Below, piece by piece: positions 44,683-53,933 of a DNA stretch of 64,000 nucleotides. Numbering within the stretch: the stretch's first letter is position 1; each line of letters starts with the position of its first letter. A program made the translations under genes and the position numbers. Source of the stretch: Pedobacter quisquiliarum. GTDB lineage: Bacteria > Bacteroidota > Bacteroidia > Sphingobacteriales > Sphingobacteriaceae. The notes below the pieces were generated by a model. It ran no database searches. It was not told the DNA's origin and worked only from the letters and a program-made list of their open reading frames with translations. The stretch lies in assembly GCF_014642175.1 (NCBI RefSeq), contig NZ_BMIL01000006.1, positions 1 to 64,000 of the forward strand. Direction: 5' to 3'.

Positions 44683-44685
44683 GCC

Positions 44686-45672
44686 ATGAAAAAAACCATA
44701 GCATTGCTTACCGGAGGTACGACCGGTGAATGGGTAGTGTCCGTAAAGAGTGCAGCAACGATTGCGCATCACCTGGATGCAGACAAATTTGATGTCTACA
44801 AGATCATGCTTACCCAGCAAGGATGGTTTTATGAGCCTGCCGATTCTGTAAAGATTGAAGTGGATCGTAATGATTTTTCAATCATGGTTAAAGGTCGCAG
44901 GGTGATGTTTGACGGCGTCTATATCGCGATCCATGGATCTCCGGGCGAGGATGGTAAGCTGCAGGGCTATTTCGATATGTTGGGTATTCCATATACCACT
45001 TGTGACGCGCTGACTTCGGCAATTTCCATGAACAAGGGCTACACCAAAGCCATCGTTCAGAACATTGATCAACTAAACGTTGCGAAATCTGTCCAGTTGT
45101 TTAATCATACACCTTATAGTTTAGATACGATAAAATCTACCTTGAAGCTACCTTTGTTTATCAAGCCGAATAATGGCGGCAGTAGCATCGGGATGAGCAA
45201 GGTTACACACCCGTTCGATCTTAAGGATGCTATTGATAAGGCTTTTAAAGAGGACAGTCAGGTGCTTATTGAAGAGTTTATTTCTGGTCGCGAGTTTTCT
45301 GTTGGTGTGGTGAAGCTGGACGGTAAGATTACGGTGCTGCCGATCACGGAAGTGGAAACAGGGAAGGAGTTCTTCGACTTCGAAGCCAAGTACACCCCAG
45401 GCATGGCAAAGGAAACGACGCCAGCAAATCTGAGTACTGTCACCCGCGATCGCGTAGCGGAAATCGTGAAGCATGTCTATCTGGTGCTGAACTGCCGAGG
45501 CGTAGTTAGGATAGACTTCATCTTGTCTGGTGCTGAAGAGGACTTCTACTTTATTGAGGTGAACACCATCCCAGGGCAAACTGCGACAAGCTTCATCCCA
45601 CAGCAGGTGGCTGCCATGGGTATGAAACTGAATGATTTTTATACAAAGCTGGTTCGCGAAACCATAGGATAG
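44686..45672 (+). CDS. ddl: D-alanine--D-alanine ligase
   Basis: 328 aa. ATP-grasp enzyme that joins two D-alanines for peptidoglycan precursors. Typical segments are GSPGEDGKLQGYFDMLGIPY, KPNNGGSSIGMSKV (ATP-binding loop), and the C-terminal metal and catalytic block FYFIEVNTIPGQTATSFIPQQ. The TTG at 44680 lies inside the -7 box; ATG 44686 is the start. It lies divergently next to the PASTA-mltG unit, and together they serve cell-wall synthesis. Confidence 0.95.
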   Translation: MKKTIALLTGGTTGEWVVSVKSAATIAHHLDADKFDVYKIMLTQQGWFYEPADSVKIEVDRNDFSIMVKGRRVMFDGVYIAIHGSPGEDGKLQGYFDMLGIPYTTCDALTSAISMNKGYTKAIVQNIDQLNVAKSVQLFNHTPYSLDTIKSTLKLPLFIKPNNGGSSIGMSKVTHPFDLKDAIDKAFKEDSQVLIEEFISGREFSVGVVKLDGKITVLPITEVETGKEFFDFEAKYTPGMAKETTPANLSTVTRDRVAEIVKHVYLVLNCRGVVRIDFILSGAEEDFYFIEVNTIPGQTATSFIPQQVAAMGMKLNDFYTKLVRETIG

Positions 45673-45677
45673 GAAAT

Positions 45678-45704
45678 TTGGGTTCAGTTAAAGCCTGAAC
45701 CCAA
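45678..45704. terminator. Hairpin shared by convergent genes
   Basis: A perfect 10-bp stem (45678-45687 with 45695-45704), loop of seven. It covers the stop and last codons of the minus-strand gene (stop 45688-45690). The T-run is weak, so termination is probable rather than certain. Confidence 0.5.
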
Positions 45705-46473
45705 TACATAAACCGGCACGTACGCCAGCCCAGCCGCCATCAAAATCTAGCTTAGCGCCGGTGTCCGTTACTTCATATTTGTAGTCGGTAAGCGGAATAT
45801 CTAAATCGGCCAGCTGTTCACGTAGATCCTCCTGTTCAAACGTACTGAGGTTTTTAGTACCATCGATCTTCCCTTTGGAAGCCCCGAAGTTTGGACCAAG
45901 GATCCACCAGTCAAAATAGAACTTTTTCGAGAGCTGCCATTGCGAGCCGATCATGATACCGGCGGTATAGGTATTCATGCTTCCTGTAAGTGGTATGACG
46001 TCCTGAGCAACTACGCTGTTGGTTGTTGGGTCAGTGATGTCGTATATAAAAGGCATCTCAGCAGTATAGTGGCTGTACCGTACAAAAGGTGCGAGATAGA
46101 AGCCGCTGAGTGGTTGTTTACCCAGGTAATACCGGAACTCTGGCGTGATGGCAAAGCTGCCGCTTTCGAGATTGCGAACGTTGCGCCAGGTGTCATCGTC
46201 ATTGATAAGAGACTCGACTGTTGATTTGAAAGGTAACCCTGACTTCGGCGTTGCCCTAAAACCAAGTGCAATTGAAGTTTTCTTGCTTATTGAACGCTCA
46301 TACTGGACGGAGAAGGTCTTCAGCAGCAGTGCAGCGGCGTTAAGCTTAACGATGTTCTTCGGCTCATTTTCATAGTTTAAGATTTGCCCTGAGGTTTGAG
46401 CAAGGCTCTTTGTGCCTGTTAAGATAGCCGAGACCACTGCCGCTGCTACAAGAGATTTAATTAAATATTTCAT
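45688..46473 (-). CDS. Predicted outer-membrane beta-barrel protein (DUF3575-like)
   Basis: 261 aa from the ATG at 46473 (the frame extends to 46491, which would put six residues before the signal peptide). Signal peptide ends near residue 26 (KSLAQ). The mature protein alternates amphipathic strands (VQYERSISKKTSIALGFR; FAITPEFRYYLG; GFYLAPFVRYSHY) and ends in L after GFRL. No enzymatic motif. A small structural barrel or porin-like protein; the role is unknown. Confidence 0.8.
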   Translation of the reverse strand: MKYLIKSLVAAAVVSAILTGTKSLAQTSGQILNYENEPKNIVKLNAAALLLKTFSVQYERSISKKTSIALGFRATPKSGLPFKSTVESLINDDDTWRNVRNLESGSFAITPEFRYYLGKQPLSGFYLAPFVRYSHYTAEMPFIYDITDPTTNSVVAQDVIPLTGSMNTYTAGIMIGSQWQLSKKFYFDWWILGPNFGASKGKIDGTKNLSTFEQEDLREQLADLDIPLTDYKYEVTDTGAKLDFDGGWAGVRAGLCIGFRL

Positions 46474-46509
46474 AATTGAGGGATTTAACAAATCATGGGA
46501 TGGTGGCTT

Positions 46510-46929
46510 TTAGATGCTGTAGGCTTTAATCATATCGGCGCTTACTTTACATCCTCTGCCCGTGTTGGTATCGATTAATACGTAATCGAAATAGCCATCA
46601 GAAGCAATCTTGCCTGTCCGGACGGCCTCAATCTCGAATTGTACCCTGCAGCCTTTTTCGTTGATGGTGAGGATTCCTGTTCTGATTTTAAGTACATCGC
46701 CCAGCAGCAGGGGCCGTTTGAAGTCAACCATTGCTGTACGCACGACCCAACCATAGCCGCTTTTCAGGAAATCTTCCATAGGCATTTTGTAGAACTTCTC
46801 CATTTGTTCGTACCTTGCTGCAAGTACATAGTCGAAGTATTTGCTGTTGTGAACATGCTGAAACATGTCGATATCATCTGGTCTAACTGTAAGCTGTGTT
46901 TCGAAGATGCTGTATTCCGTTTTTTCCAT
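46510..46929 (-). CDS. Acyl-CoA thioesterase, 4HBT hotdog family
   Basis: 139 aa from the ATG at 46929. Single hotdog domain with active-site region RPDDIDMFQHVHNSKYFDY. It hydrolyses acyl-CoA or acyl-ACP thioesters; substrate unknown. The longest frame opens at TTG 46950, but this TTG is the end of the -7 box TACTTTTG, so the downstream ATG is used. A second thioesterase of the same fold is at 42343-42747, with low similarity. Confidence 0.87.
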   Translation of the reverse strand: MEKTEYSIFETQLTVRPDDIDMFQHVHNSKYFDYVLAARYEQMEKFYKMPMEDFLKSGYGWVVRTAMVDFKRPLLLGDVLKIRTGILTINEKGCRVQFEIEAVRTGKIASDGYFDYVLIDTNTGRGCKVSADMIKAYSI

Positions 46930-46947
46930 TGTAGGTATGTAAGGCTG

Positions 46948-46955
46948 CAAAAGTA
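46948..46955 (-). promoter_or_regulatory. -7 promoter box of the thioesterase gene
   Basis: The minus strand reads TACTTTTG, an exact TAnnTTTG match, 18 bases before the ATG at 46929. Confidence 0.7.
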
Positions 46956-47007
46956 GAATACATATTAATATTATGCCAATTATGTAGATTTATACCCGAT
47001 GTTGTAC

Positions 47008-47037
47008 TTGTTAATAAATAAAACATACGTATCTTTG
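47008..47037 (+). promoter_or_regulatory. Full Bacteroidota promoter of rpsO (-33 and -7)
   Basis: TTG at 47008-47010, exactly 19 bases, then TATCTTTG at 47030-47037. This is the textbook Bacteroides spacing and the best promoter in the window, as expected for a ribosomal protein gene. The leader to the ATG at 47081 is about 40 bases, and might hold S15 autoregulation. Confidence 0.85.
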
Positions 47038-47080
47038 TCGCTAATTAATTAAAAAATAAACACTTTAGTAACATTCAAGA

Positions 47081-47359
47081 ATGTATTTAAGTAAAGAAGT
47101 AAAAGCCGACATCTTTAAACAACACGGCGAAGTAGCAACCAACACTGGTTCTGCTGAAGGTCAAGTAGCATTATTCACTTACCGTATTGCGCATTTGACA
47201 GAACACTTAAAGAAAAACCGTAAGGATTTTTCTACGCAGTTATCATTGCAGAAATTAGTAGGTAAACGCCGCGGAATTTTGGCTTATCTGTTTAAGAAAG
47301 ATATTGCTCGCTATCGTGCTATTATCAAAGCTTTAGGGCTGAGAGATATCATTAAGTAA
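47081..47359 (+). CDS. rpsO: 30S ribosomal protein S15
   Basis: 92 aa. Binds 16S rRNA helices 20-22 early in small-subunit assembly. Typical segments are GSAEGQVALFTYRIAHLTEHL and the conserved LVGKRRGILAYL. Followed by a strong terminator and then pnp, the same gene order as in many bacteria. Confidence 0.98.
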   Translation: MYLSKEVKADIFKQHGEVATNTGSAEGQVALFTYRIAHLTEHLKKNRKDFSTQLSLQKLVGKRRGILAYLFKKDIARYRAIIKALGLRDIIK

Positions 47360-47375
47360 GAGTAATCATATCAAG

Positions 47376-47404
47376 AAAAGCCATTCTTCAGGAATGGCTT
47401 TTTT
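47376..47404 (+). terminator. Terminator of rpsO
   Basis: An 11-bp stem (47376-47386 with 47392-47402), five-base loop, followed by a T-run. Confidence 0.9.
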
Positions 47405-47476
47405 AATTTGAAATTATAATACCATACATAAATCCGGTGTGACATTAAAGAGGAAACACACCATAACACTTTTTAA

Positions 47477-49615
47477 ATGAATGTAATAACAAAATCGTTC
47501 GATCTGGGCGATGGAAGAACAATCGAAATTGAAACAGGAAAGTTAGCTAAACAAGCTGACGGAGCTGTTGTTGTTAAAATGGGCGACACAATGTTGCTTG
47601 CTACTGTAGTTTCTACTGTAGGTGCTAAACACGGCGTCGACTTCTTACCATTATCTGTTGATTACCAAGAAAAATATGCTGCAGCTGGACGTATTCCAGG
47701 AGGCTTTTTACGCCGTGAGGCCAGGTTGTCTGACTACGAGGTTTTAATCTCACGTCTGGTTGACCGTGCATTGCGCCCGATGTTCCCTGAAGATTATCAC
47801 TCTGATACTCAAGTGATGATCTCGTTGATCTCTGCAGATAAAAATATAACGCCGGACTGTCTTGCTGGTTTAGCAGCTTCTGCTGCGATTGCCGTATCTG
47901 ACATTCCTTTTAACGGTCCGATTTCAGAAGTTCGCGTTGCTAAAATCGACGGACAACTGGTGATCAATCCTTACCTAAGCGATCTTGAGCGTGCAACGAT
48001 GGAATTCCTTGTTGCAGGTACCGAGAACGACATCGTAATGGTGGAAGGTGAAGCAGATGAGATTTCTGAAGCCGAAATGGTGGAAGCTATTGAGTTCGCG
48101 CACAAAGCGATCGTTATTCAGGTTAGAGTTCAGAAAGAACTTGCTGAAGCGGTTGGCAAAACTGTTAAGCGTACTTACTCTCATGAAGATAGCAACCCTG
48201 AACTTAAGGAAAAAGTTTATGCTGCTACTTATGACAAAGTATATGCAATTGCAAAAAGCGGAACTTCGAAACACGAACGTGGTAACAAGTTTGGTGAGAT
48301 CTTGATGGACTTCATCGCTACTTTAGGCGAAGACATTGATGATGTTACTGGCTTCCTTTCTAAGAAATATTTCCATGATGTACAATATGATGCCATCCGT
48401 AACCTGGTTCTTGACGAAGGAATCCGTTTAGATGGTCGTGATGTACGTACCGTTCGCCCGATTTGGAGCGAAGTTGGTTACTTACCAGCAGCGCACGGTT
48501 CTGCCGTATTTACCCGCGGTGAAACCCAATCATTAACTACTGTTACTTTAGGTTCTAAAGACGACGAGCAGATGATTGATGGTGCTTTTGTGAATGGCTA
48601 CAATAAATTCTTATTGCACTACAACTTCCCTGGTTTCTCTACTGGTGAGGTTCGCCCGAACAGAGGTGCTGGTCGTCGTGAAATTGGTCACGGTAACCTG
48701 GCTATGCGTTCTTTGAAAAAGGTATTACCTGGATTAGAAGAAAACCCGTATACCATCCGTATCGTTTCTGATATTCTTGAATCAAATGGTTCTTCATCTA
48801 TGGCTACTGTTTGTGCTGGTACATTGGCACTTATGGATGCTGGTATTAAAATCAAAGCACCAGTATCTGGTATTGCGATGGGCTTAATTACCGATGAGAA
48901 AACTGGTAAATACGCGATCCTTTCAGATATTCTTGGTGATGAAGATCACTTGGGAGACATGGACTTTAAAGTAACTGGTACTGAAAAAGGTATTGTTGCT
49001 TGTCAGATGGACTTAAAGATCAATGGCTTGAGATGGGAAGTATTAACAAATGCTTTAAACCAGGCTAAAGAAGCTCGTTTACACATCTTAGATGAGATGA
49101 AGAAAACGATTTCTGCACCACGTGAAGATTACAAAGCGCATGCGCCTCGTATCGTTTCACTGACCATTGATAAAGAATTCATCGGCGCGGTAATCGGGCC
49201 AGGTGGTAAAATCATTCAGGAGATGCAACGTGAAACTGGCGCTTCGATCTCTATCGAAGAGGTTGGTAACAAAGGTATCGTTGAGATCTTCGCGGATAAT
49301 AAAGCTGCAATTGATGCTGCTGTAGGTCGCATCAATGCGATCGCTGCTAAACCAGAAATTGGTGCTACTTACGAAGGTAAAGTGAAATCTATCATGCCAT
49401 TTGGTGCTTTCGTTGAGATCATGCCAGGTAAAGATGGTTTACTACATATTTCTGAGATTGCCTGGGAGCGTCTAGAAACTATGGACGGTGTGCTTAAAGA
49501 AGGTGATAAAGTAACTGTGAAGTTGCTTGACGTTGATAAACAAGGCAAAATGAAGCTTTCTAAGAAAGCGTTAATGCCTCGTCCACCGAAACCAGAAACA
49601 GCAGAGAAAAAATAA
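47477..49615 (+). CDS. pnp: Polyribonucleotide nucleotidyltransferase (PNPase)
   Basis: 712 aa. A 3'-5' phosphorolytic exoribonuclease of RNA turnover. Two RNase PH domains ([20 protein letters not shown]; the active-site [19 protein letters not shown]), then KH ([19 protein letters not shown]) and S1 ([20 protein letters not shown]) RNA-binding domains. Complete. Codon use here looks richer in T-ending codons than in most neighbours, which fits high expression, though I did not count. Confidence 0.98.
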   Translation: MNVITKSFDLGDGRTIEIETGKLAKQADGAVVVKMGDTMLLATVVSTVGAKHGVDFLPLSVDYQEKYAAAGRIPGGFLRREARLSDYEVLISRLVDRALRPMFPEDYHSDTQVMISLISADKNITPDCLAGLAASAAIAVSDIPFNGPISEVRVAKIDGQLVINPYLSDLERATMEFLVAGTENDIVMVEGEADEISEAEMVEAIEFAHKAIVIQVRVQKELAEAVGKTVKRTYSHEDSNPELKEKVYAATYDKVYAIAKSGTSKHERGNKFGEILMDFIATLGEDIDDVTGFLSKKYFHDVQYDAIRNLVLDEGIRLDGRDVRTVRPIWSEVGYLPAAHGSAVFTRGETQSLTTVTLGSKDDEQMIDGAFVNGYNKFLLHYNFPGFSTGEVRPNRGAGRREIGHGNLAMRSLKKVLPGLEENPYTIRIVSDILESNGSSSMATVCAGTLALMDAGIKIKAPVSGIAMGLITDEKTGKYAILSDILGDEDHLGDMDFKVTGTEKGIVACQMDLKINGLRWEVLTNALNQAKEARLHILDEMKKTISAPREDYKAHAPRIVSLTIDKEFIGAVIGPGGKIIQEMQRETGASISIEEVGNKGIVEIFADNKAAIDAAVGRINAIAAKPEIGATYEGKVKSIMPFGAFVEIMPGKDGLLHISEIAWERLETMDGVLKEGDKVTVKLLDVDKQGKMKLSKKALMPRPPKPETAEKK

Positions 49616-49647
49616 GTTCGAGTAACATGTTTTTGAACTGACATATG

Positions 49648-49672
49648 AAACCCCGCAATTGCGGGGTTTTTT
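49648..49672 (+). terminator. Terminator of pnp
   Basis: A perfect palindromic stem 49648-49669 (core CCCCGCAATTGCGGGG) followed by T-rich sequence. Confidence 0.92.
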
Positions 49673-49708
49673 ATTATCCAAAAAGTTTATTTATTTATAT
49701 TTACCAGC

Positions 49709-50380
49709 ATGAAACACGTCATTGCACCATCTATTCTGTCTGCAGATTTTGCCAACTTACAACGAGATACGGAAATGATCAACGCCAGCGAAGCAGACTG
49801 GTTTCACGTAGATGTGATGGATGGCGTTTTCGTGCCAAATATATCTTACGGCTTTCCGGTGCTGGAAGCGGTTAAACGACATGCCACCAAGCCGCTAGAC
49901 GTTCACCTGATGATTGTGAACCCGGATCAGTACATAGAACAGTTCGCGAAGGCTGGGGCAGACATTATCACGGTGCATTACGAGGCTTGCGTGCACCTGC
50001 ATCGTACGGTGCAGGCCATCAAGGCTACGGGCTGTAAGGCAGGCGTAGCGCTTAACCCGCACACGCCTATCTCAGTGCTTACGGATATCCTTGTGGATCT
50101 GGATATGGTGCTGATCATGTCTGTAAATCCAGGTTTTGGAGGACAGCGCTTTATCCAGAATACCTATAAGAAAGTGAGTGCATTGAGAGCATTGGCCATG
50201 ACCATCCACCCGGACCTGATTATTGAGGTTGATGGCGGGGTGGGCCTACAGAACATCGGGCTGCTCGCTGAAGCCGGAGCAAACGCCTTTGTCGCTGGTA
50301 GTGCCGTGTTTGCCGCTGAGTCACCTTCTAAGATGATTTCCGACCTGAAGAGCGTGTCTACTGGTTCGGTAAATATCTAA
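49709..50380 (+). CDS. rpe: Ribulose-phosphate 3-epimerase
   Basis: 223 aa. Interconverts ribulose 5-phosphate and xylulose 5-phosphate in the pentose phosphate pathway. Landmarks: APSILSADFANL, the metal site DVMDGVFVPNIS, the MSVNPGFGGQRFI loop and the second aspartate in EVDGGVG. A -7-like TATATTTA (one mismatch) lies five bases before the ATG. Confidence 0.96.
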   Translation: MKHVIAPSILSADFANLQRDTEMINASEADWFHVDVMDGVFVPNISYGFPVLEAVKRHATKPLDVHLMIVNPDQYIEQFAKAGADIITVHYEACVHLHRTVQAIKATGCKAGVALNPHTPISVLTDILVDLDMVLIMSVNPGFGGQRFIQNTYKKVSALRALAMTIHPDLIIEVDGGVGLQNIGLLAEAGANAFVAGSAVFAAESPSKMISDLKSVSTGSVNI

Positions 50381-50439
50381 TATCCGGCATGCTAGTTTAC
50401 TAAATACTATATTTACATCCTTACAAACTGATATACATA

Positions 50440-51510
50440 ATGAGACATAATTTTGGCGCAGGACCCTGCATCTTACCACAGGAAGTCTTTAAACAGGCTT
50501 CACAGGCAGTACTTGATTTTAAAGATGGCTTATCAATTCTGGAGATATCGCATAGAACGACGGAGTTTGAGGCTGTCATCGAGGAGGCCACACGTTTGGT
50601 AAAAGAACTGTTAAATGTTCCTGAAGGATATTCTGTGCTTTTCTTACAAGGTGGGGCAAGTCTGCAGTTTGCCATGGTACCAATGAACTTGTTACCTGAA
50701 GGACAATCAGCAAGCTATCTGGATACTGGTGTCTGGGCATCAAAAGCCATTAAAGAAGTTGCTACATTTGGTAAGTCGAATATCGTCGCTTCATCTAAAT
50801 CGGAGAACTATACTTTCGTACCGAAAGACTTCCAGATTCCTGAAGATAGTGCATATTTCCACTGCACCTCAAACAACACGATTTATGGAACAGAAATGTT
50901 TGCTATGCCGGAAACGAATGTTCCGATTGTATGTGATATGTCTTCAGACATTCTAAGCCGCCAGATTGATGTTTCCAAGTTCGGATTGATCTACGCTGGT
51001 GCGCAAAAGAACATTGGCCCGGCAGGCGTAACTGTAGTCGTGGTTAAAGACGATATACTGGGTAAAAGCGGCCGTAAGATACCATCTATGTTGGATTATA
51101 AAGTTCATATTGACGCTGGTTCCTTGTACAATACGCCTCCGGTATTTTCAATCTACGTTGCCATGCTGAACCTGAGATGGTTGAAGTCTAAAGGCGGCGT
51201 TGCGGAAATTGAGAAAGAGAACATTGCTAAAGCACAGGCATTGTATACAGAGATTGATCGTAATCACTTGTTCAAAGGCACTTGTAGCGTAGAGGACCGT
51301 TCCAGAATGAATATTTGCTTCGTGATGAATAATCCGGAGCTGGAAAAACCCTTCCTGAAATTCGTAGAGGAGAATGGGGTAGAAGGTCTGAAAGGACATA
51401 GAAGTGTCGGCGGTTTCCGTGCTTCAATTTATAACGCGCTGCCAATTACCAGTGTACACCACCTAATAGATTTAATGCAAACCTTTGCAGAAAAACATCC
51501 AAACCAATAA
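50440..51510 (+). CDS. serC: Phosphoserine aminotransferase
   Basis: 356 aa class V PLP aminotransferase. Converts phosphohydroxypyruvate to phosphoserine. Landmarks: [10 protein letters not shown] at the N-terminus, the PLP lysine in [14 protein letters not shown], and the C-terminal [10 protein letters not shown]. Immediately followed by serA after two bases, so the first two steps of serine synthesis are in one unit. A -7-like TATATTTA (one mismatch) is at 50408-50415. Confidence 0.96.
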   Translation: MRHNFGAGPCILPQEVFKQASQAVLDFKDGLSILEISHRTTEFEAVIEEATRLVKELLNVPEGYSVLFLQGGASLQFAMVPMNLLPEGQSASYLDTGVWASKAIKEVATFGKSNIVASSKSENYTFVPKDFQIPEDSAYFHCTSNNTIYGTEMFAMPETNVPIVCDMSSDILSRQIDVSKFGLIYAGAQKNIGPAGVTVVVVKDDILGKSGRKIPSMLDYKVHIDAGSLYNTPPVFSIYVAMLNLRWLKSKGGVAEIEKENIAKAQALYTEIDRNHLFKGTCSVEDRSRMNICFVMNNPELEKPFLKFVEENGVEGLKGHRSVGGFRASIYNALPITSVHHLIDLMQTFAEKHPNQ

Positions 51511-51512
51511 TA

Positions 51513-52463
51513 ATGATTAGAATACTTGCGAATGATGGGATTGACCCAACCGGTAAAGCTTTACTGGAACAAGCCGGATACGTTGTAGATACAGAGACTG
51601 TTCCTCAGGATAAATTGATTGAAGCACTTCAGCAGTACGATGCGATTACCGTAAGAAGTGCGACTAAAGTTAGACAGGATGTGATTGATGCTTGTCCAAA
51701 CCTGAGGCTTATTGGCCGCGGGGGTGTTGGAATGGATAACATTGATGTTGAATATGCGCGCAGTAAGGGCGTAGCGGTAGTGAACACGCCAGCTGCTTCT
51801 TCGCTATCTGTTGCAGAACTGGTCTTCGCACACCTATTTACAGGTGTACGTTTCTTGCAGGACGCAAACCGCAAAATGCCTGCAGAAGGTGCAACTGCCT
51901 TCAATAAGCTTAAGAAAGCTTACGCACCTGGCATTGAACTTAAAGGGAAAACCTTAGGGGTAATCGGCTTCGGCAGAATCGGCCGTGAGGCTGCAACAAT
52001 TGCACTTCGTCTGGGCATGAAAGTACTTGCGTACGACTTACACCCATTTGCTGTGAACATAAAGCTGGACTTCCAGGGGGATATATCTGTTGACATTCCT
52101 GTTGAGACGGTGACTTTCGATGATGTGATTCAACATAGTGATTTCATCACCTTGCACACACCTTTTGCAGCGCAACCGATATTAGGCGCGGCTGAATTTG
52201 CGAAGATGAAACACGGTGTTGGTATTGTGAATTGTTCCAGAGGTGGAACGATCGATGAAGCCGCTTTAATTGAGGCTTTAGAGGCTGGTCAGGTTGGTTT
52301 CGCAGGATTAGATGTCTTTGACAATGAACCTACACCACAAGCTGCTATTCTGCAACATCCAAAGATATCACTAACCCCGCATATTGGCGCCTCTACAAAC
52401 GAAGCACAAGAGCGGATTGGTACCGAACTTGCCAACTTGATCATCGAACATTTCAGCAAATAG
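51513..52463 (+). CDS. serA: D-3-phosphoglycerate dehydrogenase, short form without ACT domain
   Basis: 316 aa. Oxidises 3-phosphoglycerate to phosphohydroxypyruvate. NAD-binding GxGxxG is in GKTLGVIGFGRIGREAA; catalytic residues lie in NCSRGGTID (Arg), in DNEP (Glu), and in PHIGAST (His). The usual C-terminal ACT domain that gives serine feedback is absent, as in other Bacteroidota, so inhibition by serine should be weak. Coupled to serC. Confidence 0.93.
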   Translation: MIRILANDGIDPTGKALLEQAGYVVDTETVPQDKLIEALQQYDAITVRSATKVRQDVIDACPNLRLIGRGGVGMDNIDVEYARSKGVAVVNTPAASSLSVAELVFAHLFTGVRFLQDANRKMPAEGATAFNKLKKAYAPGIELKGKTLGVIGFGRIGREAATIALRLGMKVLAYDLHPFAVNIKLDFQGDISVDIPVETVTFDDVIQHSDFITLHTPFAAQPILGAAEFAKMKHGVGIVNCSRGGTIDEAALIEALEAGQVGFAGLDVFDNEPTPQAAILQHPKISLTPHIGASTNEAQERIGTELANLIIEHFSK

Positions 52464-52474
52464 ATCCGGTAAAA

Positions 52475-52502
52475 AATAAGGAACGCCTAAGCGTTCCTTA
52501 TT
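52475..52502. terminator. Bidirectional terminator embedded in the 3' end of the minus-strand gene
   Basis: A 12-bp stem (52475-52486 with 52491-52502), CTAA loop, A-run and T-run flanks. The loop holds the stop codon of the minus-strand gene (52487-52489), and its right arm encodes the last residues. Confidence 0.9.
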
Positions 52503-53014
52503 TTTTTGAGTAATGCCATCTTGGTATATATAATGTATCCTGCTGCAACGAGCAATCCCGCGAGTAACAGGATGACGTAAAAGGAGGTATTCCCAGATTC
52601 CTTTTCCTGCGCATTAAGCTGCTTCCTAAGAAGCTCGTTTTGATCCTGCAGCTTTTTGATCGCCGCCATATACGCGCTGATACGCTCACTACTCGCTTTT
52701 GCGTTACTCTGAACCTGCTGCACTTGCAGGTCTTTATATTCTAATAAGACTTTAAGTTCCTTGAAGATGTTGTTGTCATTAAGCACAATCTGACGAAGGA
52801 TCTCATTGGAGTTTTTAATGTCTTTTTTGGTCTGAAATCCAAAAATCCCAGTGCGTTGATTGAGGCTTTGATCGTACTGACCAAACCTTGCGCTTCTTTC
52901 CTGTAATAAGGCGTTAATCTTGAATCGTTGTGTTTGGTAAGAATTCGTGTCCACTTGTGCTTTCACTGCGAAAGAAAGGCACATCAAGCATACAAAAAGA
53001 AAGTTTTTAATCAT
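52487..53014 (-). CDS. Exported coiled-coil protein with C-terminal membrane anchor, unknown function
   Basis: 175 aa from the ATG at 53014. An upstream ATG at 53023 is also possible; the longest frame begins with GTG at 53035. Signal peptide ends near residue 19 (FAVKAQ). Long helical middle with heptad-like spacing (residues 60-135), then a C-terminal membrane helix (SFYVILLLAGLLVAAGYIIY) and a basic tail. No known domain recognised. The last codons form half of a terminator hairpin. Confidence 0.78.
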   Translation of the reverse strand: MIKNFLFVCLMCLSFAVKAQVDTNSYQTQRFKINALLQERSARFGQYDQSLNQRTGIFGFQTKKDIKNSNEILRQIVLNDNNIFKELKVLLEYKDLQVQQVQSNAKASSERISAYMAAIKKLQDQNELLRKQLNAQEKESGNTSFYVILLLAGLLVAAGYIIYTKMALLKKIRNA

Positions 53015-53053
53015 GTTAGGCATAATATCAAACACTATGCCTTATGCATTTTG

Positions 53054-53830
53054 TTAGTGAAATTCGACGCGGACGATGTCATTAAGGTGCAATCCAAGCA
53101 ATCCACTGGCTTTCCCTTTGTTAATGGCAATCTCCAGATGATTACTGATGCCAAAAAGACATAGTTTTTCGCCTTCGGGTACTTCATTATAATGCCAGCT
53201 CAATTGACTGATGGTTTCGCTCTTTCTGAAGTACAGGGTGAAGTCGCGGTTACGCTGGATTCTGGTAAAAAGCTCCTTTGTAATGTTCGTGATCACATTA
53301 CAGAAAGTGTCTATGTAGATTACGCTTCCTCGGATAATGTCTTTTTCAATCACCGGATGTAAAAGCATGCGTTCTTCGATGCTATCTGCAGGCACGCCGA
53401 TGTCGCGCAACCGGCCGCCTTTGGCAAGATGTATGGCCGCTTTTACAAATATGTCCACGAGCGGGAAGTGCAGGTATTTTAAATCCTGCATGATGTTTAA
53501 CTCAACAACTTCATCCGGTTCCTGATCAAATAGAAGGGAAAATATGCCATTATCTGCACCCACAAAATAGTGGTCCTGGTGCTTCAATGCAACGTATTTT
53601 GAACCCTCATTAAACACGGAATCTATACCTATTAAATGTACCGTTCCTTTGGGGAAATATGGATAAACATTCTTTAAAACAAAGGCTGCATAAGAGATGT
53701 TGAAGGAAGGTACTTCATGGGTCACATCAACAATATTCGCGGTAGGCATGATGCTCAGGATACTGCCTTTAAGGGCGGCCTGGTAGAAATCTTTGGAACC
53801 TAGATCCGTTGTTAAAGTGATAATGGCCAT
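53054..53830 (-). CDS. SAM hydrolase/SAM-dependent halogenase-like (DUF62)
   Basis: 258 aa. S-adenosyl-L-methionine hydroxide adenosyltransferase family, which splits SAM to adenosine and methionine with water. Landmarks: TLTTDLGSKDFYQAALKG at the N-terminus, the GADNGIFSLL motif, and the C-terminal IDTFCNVITNI segment. The halogen site of fluorinase/chlorinase is not evident. Divergent from phoH with a 12-bp palindrome between. Confidence 0.9.
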   Translation of the reverse strand: MAIITLTTDLGSKDFYQAALKGSILSIMPTANIVDVTHEVPSFNISYAAFVLKNVYPYFPKGTVHLIGIDSVFNEGSKYVALKHQDHYFVGADNGIFSLLFDQEPDEVVELNIMQDLKYLHFPLVDIFVKAAIHLAKGGRLRDIGVPADSIEERMLLHPVIEKDIIRGSVIYIDTFCNVITNITKELFTRIQRNRDFTLYFRKSETISQLSWHYNEVPEGEKLCLFGISNHLEIAINKGKASGLLGLHLNDIVRVEFH

Positions 53831-53905
53831 TAAAATTTGAATATTTATGCTTAATCTTGCCTATGTGGTAAAAGGCCTACAAATATTCAATTTTTAAATC
53901 AAAGT

Positions 53906-53917
53906 ATAGACGTCTAT
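53906..53917. repeat. 12-bp perfect palindrome in the SAM hydrolase-phoH divergent region
   Basis: ATAGACGTCTAT is self-complementary without a loop. It sits 17 bases before the phoH start, where a dimeric repressor could bind. No regulator is known for it. Confidence 0.4.
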
Positions 53918-53933
53918 CTTAAAAAACAATATT

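Noticed and set aside
44680..44685. TTG start of ddl
   Set aside because: It is the last part of the -7 box; ATG 44686 fits the D-Ala-D-Ala ligase N-terminus.
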